This document shows, piece by piece, positions 47,401 through 53,400 of a stretch of 64,000 nt of DNA. Both the position numbers and the translations under genes were made by a program. Within the stretch, counting starts at the first letter, position 1. Every line of letters starts with the position of its first letter. Source of the DNA: Gonatopus flavifemur (taxonomy: Eukaryota > Arthropoda > Insecta > Hymenoptera > Dryinidae); assembly GCA_018340375.1 (NCBI GenBank), contig JAFFJZ010000004.1, positions 25,394,001 to 25,458,000 of the forward strand, in the 5' to 3' direction. Under the pieces are notes generated by a model. That model was not told the origin of the DNA and ran no database searches. It saw only the letters and a list, made by a program, of their open reading frames with translations.

Positions 47401-50400
47401 ACACATCATCGGTACTATAGCAAAACCTCGTATCTCGATTTTCCACAGTATCCCTAGTAGAAATCACTCTAGTAATCGCCTAGAGGATGACTAGAGTGAT
47501 TTCTACTAAGGATCGAGGTTCCATCGGAAATTTCATCAGTTCACACTAAATACACATATAATCGAGTGATATGTGATCAATTATGTTCACTCAACAATAA
47601 TCGAAGGCCTCTTTGTTTATACTATGCAAGTCTTGTTCATATGTGTATTAGCATGTGCTGACCATTTTCCCGATGGAACCAACAAACCGTCAAAAATCAA
47701 GATACGAGGTTCTGTCATAGTACCGACGATATATTTACTTCTCCCAATCACATACCTGATCGTTACCGTCGTGATTAAAAGAAAAATTAATTTTGGAATA
47801 GGGTGAAGGAATCAAATTTGGTGATAGTTTGAATTTCAATTGCAAACAATACCGTCCGCAGGTGCCATTGATGCACCAAATGATAGTGGAATCATATTCC
47901 TATCTATTGGTTATAAACAATAATGATCAACATCGTTCTGGTTGTTGGCATAAGACAATTTGTGATTTATTAGGAGGAAATGAAAGATATATCGGAAAAA
48001 CTGTTTATGCCATACGAAAGAGCAGACTTAAACGAATTTTTTGATCATGATAAGTTATTTTTCATAGTCACGTGTAAGTTGGTATATCCTCATGAACAGA
48101 GCAAGAAATTAAAAGTTTTTCATAATGATTTTGAAACGTCTATAATGATGACGAATTTATCGATTTTCTTATCTCAATGGAATTGATTTCTTCCAATGAA
48201 TGAAGGTGTATATACGTGTGAGATTTGTTGTACTAAAAATGGAGAGTCTTCATAAATGGTTCATAAATTCAACGTTCAAACTAATTCGTATACTGATCCT
48301 CATTCGGATGGTTTGCTGCATTCGACGACAAAAAATAGCAAAGACATCCATATGTGGCTTCAAATTGATGCGTTTCAACGTTTTTGAGAATTATTAATTA
48401 CCAAACAGTGGTTTCCTCTATATCATCAAATTAACCTACCACTATCACCAAATTACCTCCATCATTGCCAATTTATCTACCTCAAATACAAATTCACTCA
48501 CCTATGGATATTTTGATTCAGATCAAACTTGAAACATTGGTGCTCTATACAATTGTTGGAAACGGGTGGAACAATATACTAAATGTGGTATAGGTTCCTA
48601 ATCATTCATTTACGGAAGTTATTCACAATCAAACACATAATGTCACCAAATCACCTTCCCTTACCTCAACTTCAATAATTCCGAACAGAATTTTGAATTC
48701 GTTTCGATTAATGATCAACGGTATATTGTTTAACCGTGAAATGACCACAGAAACAGAGTTTGAAAATCGTGTTGAGGATGGTAGATGATAACTTCCTCTA
48801 ATGGAAGGTTTACAACAGAATCAAACCAAATGAAATATGCACACTAGTCATTAAAATGGCCTAGAGAAATACCCACACAGCACTCATTGTCCGAAAGATA
48901 ATATCTTCAGAAATAATTAAGAACAATGCAAGAAGTAAGAAGAGTTTAAGACTTCTCAGAGATGTTTATTCATGTTGCATAAGACTTCTCGCATTGTTCC
49001 TCATCACTTCTGAAGATATCTTTCAGACAACGAGTGCTATGTGAGTAGGATGTAAAAAAATTTGAGAAAATTGTAATTGAACGGTTTCCGTTCAAATCAA
49101 TCCATGAGAACCCCAAGGGATCTTTTAATTTTGAAACATTTTTTCTTGAGAGGTTTTATGGAACTTTTATGGGGTATTGGAACCACGATCTTCAAGTTTT
49201 ATCATGACGTCCTATACTTGTATTGTTATTTAATATTCACATATAAAGCTTTTATAGTGGAAAAAGTTGAGAAAAATTAATTTCAACAAAATTCGTCGAA
49301 CTACAAACTCACCAACTTCAAGAAACAAGTCCTTTTGAGCGGGGCATAGAAAAGAAAGGAAGAAGAAAAATAGGAGTATTATCTTGAAATAATGTCATAC
49401 TAAATGATTATCTAAGTATATATGACGAACAGTTCAAAGAAATCTATTTTTCTTACAGGAAGTATCCAATCATGCAATAAAGAAATGTAATCGAGTTGTG
49501 CAGTAATGTAGAGAAGCTAAGAAAAAACAATGTTTTTCCCATCTTCAAAGTTTTATCGGATAAAACCATGTGATTAGATTTGGTATCACTAGAATGAATT
49601 CACATTTAGGAGTGTCACTGTATTCAACCTTCACAATTGATATTATCTTTATACCCTTCAAAAAATATTCATTTTGCGAAACAGGTGATAGATTTCATGA
49701 TTTTCATTTTTATAGACTTTTGAAGGAGCACGTATTTTATTCATTGCGATACACAAATCATATTTGATAGTGTAATACTTACATTCTTTTAACAAGTGTT
49801 TTCAAGATCTCGATGCTGATAAATTTTCAATTTGGATACAATATATTAAATGAAGTGACATTCAAGAACATATTGTTCGATTCTTCTAATCGATTGTTCT
49901 GTTGCAATCATACGCACTGGAAAAATCGAATACTTCAAGAGAACAAAAACTAATATCACTAACGTAGACTGTAAACGGAGGAAAAAGATCTGCTAAAAAG
50001 TACCATACTTTATAGTGTTCGAGTATCATTCTTGTCCATATCAAATTATCGAAGTCACTATATAAATTATGGCGATTTTCAGCAGATCATTGTCTTCGTG
50101 TTAAGAGAATCAACTGAATATTTTCAATACGGAACCGAAAGTCATTAACCTACATATGTGTAAGAAAATTACTGTGAAGTTGTGAGAATTTAGGTACATA
50201 TACTGGAAAATCATTGTAATTGTGCAGAGAGATCATAGTGAATTACATGAAATTTCATGCGAAACTCAATGAAAACTAAAACGATCTAAATTTTCCTTCA
50301 CATGTGTTGTGGAGATGTGATACCACGACGATTTTTCATTACTCAAGATATTGGGAAATTCCAGTTTTTCCTTGAGAGTTCAACAATTCTGTCCCAGTAT

Positions 50401-53400
50401 CCACACCCTAGTAGAAGTTTTGGATGGGAAAATACCAGGGTCTGACGAGGCATGCCTGATTTCCTTTCAGGTCCTCATCAGGTTTCGTTACGGTTTTCCC
50501 TCTTTCGCTCGATTTTATGGAAATCCCTTCCGAACCCTGTGATACCCCTGCGTTACAACCCTATTTGAATTCTATTAGGGAAATCAGATAAGTCCCTTGT
50601 GAAGGCCTCATTAGATTTTCCTTATTCACGGTTTCCGGATTCTAACCTGATCAGGACCTCATTAAAAATAAAGGATGCCTGATCGAATTTCTACTAGGGC
50701 AGTTATAATTCTTTTCCTTATTCTACACGAAGAGAAACGAAGTTTGAAGTACTACTAAATTTTGTACTAGAGTGGCAGGAAAAGTGAGATAGTATCAGTT
50801 TTACATAATAAATTGTTACGAATATTATCAAATTCAATGAATATCGCAAGGAGAGAATCCCACGTGGAAACTTCCTCGATTGAAAATTGGGCTATCCAAG
50901 GCCCTATCTGTTCAATTCGACTTGAGTCCAGACATGGCCTGGAACGAGCCGATTCCAATTTCTATTCGGGTATTCCACCCAACATTACTTTGTTCATACA
51001 TTATCGGACTGTATCAAAAGACAGAACAGCCTCATTCAGTCTTGGAATTAACCATACAGTGATGTTTTGTCCGATTTTTTGACATTGTTCACCGATAGTG
51101 TGAACACAGTAATCATGGATGAAATATTTTTTTGTGTGCATATATCGCAAAAAATCGATCAGTCTGCATTTTAACACTTTTTGTTGGGAGCCTAGCAAGG
51201 CCCTACGCAGGCGGTAGTTGCAGGGGTGCCTAGATTTTCAAAACAGGGAAAAACATTGGTAATGCAGCTTGGCCCCATATGGGTCTTATATGGGTACCCC
51301 TGAGTTAGAGAAATCAGGCTGAATATCAGCAACCCTACTAGGCTAAGCCCAATCAGAAAAATCCGAATTATGCCAATGTTGACGACAGGTGCAGTACAGT
51401 GCCAGTTTTGGGTCTTCAACATTTGGCCAACACGTACGGGATCAGTACTGGATACATAGAAATACAGTACTATGCCTGTACTGATGAACCAGTACTGAGA
51501 GCTCAACACCGGCCAGGGCTGGGCAAGTATTTGGAATACAATCATTCTAAATATGTACTGGAATCAAAACCAGTGTTATATGTCTCACATTTGAAATATA
51601 TTTCTTTCGACATTTTATATTTGAAGTGCTTCCTCCAAAATCTTTGGTATTCAATCCTTCAAATATTTGAGAATTAATCAAAATACTCAGAAAATGTATT
51701 TGAAATACATCATACAAAATCCTCGACAAAAATCGTGTGTCGCACGATAGTCGCACGACACGCGAGCGCATGAATGCGGGCAAATACGCATGGCAAGTGA
51801 GGGGCACGGCTGTGGGACTCATGCTTTGCGTGAGGAATGATTCGCACGCATGAGTTCAACGTGCGATATTGCAAAATTTGCGGGTGGACTTTTTGAAAAA
51901 AGTTTCTATCAAGTGCTATTCATTTTTCATTGGAATTTTTGGAATTTTCCTATCAATTTGCTCCAGCATTTGGTAAGATTTGCAAGTGGAACTTTAAAAA
52001 AAAGTGTCTTTGAAGTGGTATTCATTTTTCATTTCAGACGATTCTGAATCGATTGGTGTTCACCTCATGGAGACTTATTTGTGAAATTGTTTCTTCAATC
52101 TACTCCAGCACTTGATCAAATTTCTGTGCTGTGTGGGATCTAATGTTATTTTGGTCAACCCAATAACATGTGTTTTTATCTGTAATCAATTTCCATTTAT
52201 TTCCTCCAATTATTAAATGTTCGAAATATATTTCAATGTGAGTCGCATATTATCGTCACGCATGCAACTTATAACGTGCGATTCATATGCGGACGCATCT
52301 GTATGGTCAAATGAGAGGCATCCGTGCGAGATAATCCGCATGCGTGCGTGTCATATGCGTCGCATTGTAGACGCATATTGTTGTCTGGGTATACTAGAGG
52401 AAATCTATTTTAAAATTATATTTTTCGATTGTAAAATATAAAATTCTTTTAAAAATACACTTGATATACAACATACCACAGGAAATGTATTGTAAATTCA
52501 AAATACGAATTACCGACTTTATTTTGAATACCTGTTCTGTGTAATTGTATTTCAAATACATGTCCAGCCCTGATCATGATATACCACGGGATTTTTCACA
52601 TCATTTTTAACGTGATTTTCAATATCATGAATCAAGTGAAGAATCACGTCCTTTTTTCTCTGGGCGATTTCAAATGAGAAATTTAGTAGCCTGAACAAAA
52701 TATCAGTTCACCAATTAAAAATGTTTGTTATAACAAGCAATATTCCAGCCCAGGCAACTAAAATTTCTCATTCCATGTCGATTTTAGTTACTGCAACTGA
52801 AACCGTGTTTTTTCAGGGCAATCCAGCAAATTTCGAAGAGAGTCAACAAATTTCACAGAAATGCACTGTAAAACACAATCCGAAATTTCATGTATCAGAT
52901 CAATATGAAAATTGTGAAACTTGTAATTGAAATCAAGTTCAATCATGAATTCATGGAATTTACTGCAAAATGTATCAAGATTCACATAAAAATGCATGAA
53001 AAATCATAATTCTCTATGAGATCCCATAAGATTTGATATGAAAAGTCAGAAAAGTTTTGAAAATTAATACAAAATTCATATGTTAATTGCTTCACATAAA
53101 TTTATATGAAACTCAGGAAGCTATTTTTTACAGTGTGTATTAGATCTTATGGGCTGTTATAAGATATCACCGAAATTTCGCTACATTGGCGTTGAATTTT
53201 TCTGATCTCTAATGGGAGAAAAAATAAATAGGCGGAAATTGAGTAAGGTTCGATGGAATTTTCCACCAATTCTTCGGTTTTTTTCCTTTGCCAATTCGAT
53301 ATCGAATTCTTGCGGTTCGGAATCTTCGAATAATTCGTATAAGAATTCCTAATTAGCGAATCGCACACCTCTAATTCAAGTACACACCGCAGCTTCTTCT

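Noticed and set aside
48440..48560. GTGAGT donor on the minus strand as an alternative Ly6-mucin exon 1
   Set aside because: In phase 1 a TGA occurs shortly upstream and no hydrophobic start is present.
49741..49800. GTAAGT donor on the minus strand as an alternative Ly6-mucin exon 1
   Set aside because: The upstream frame in the required phase has a stop within about 25 bases and no signal peptide.
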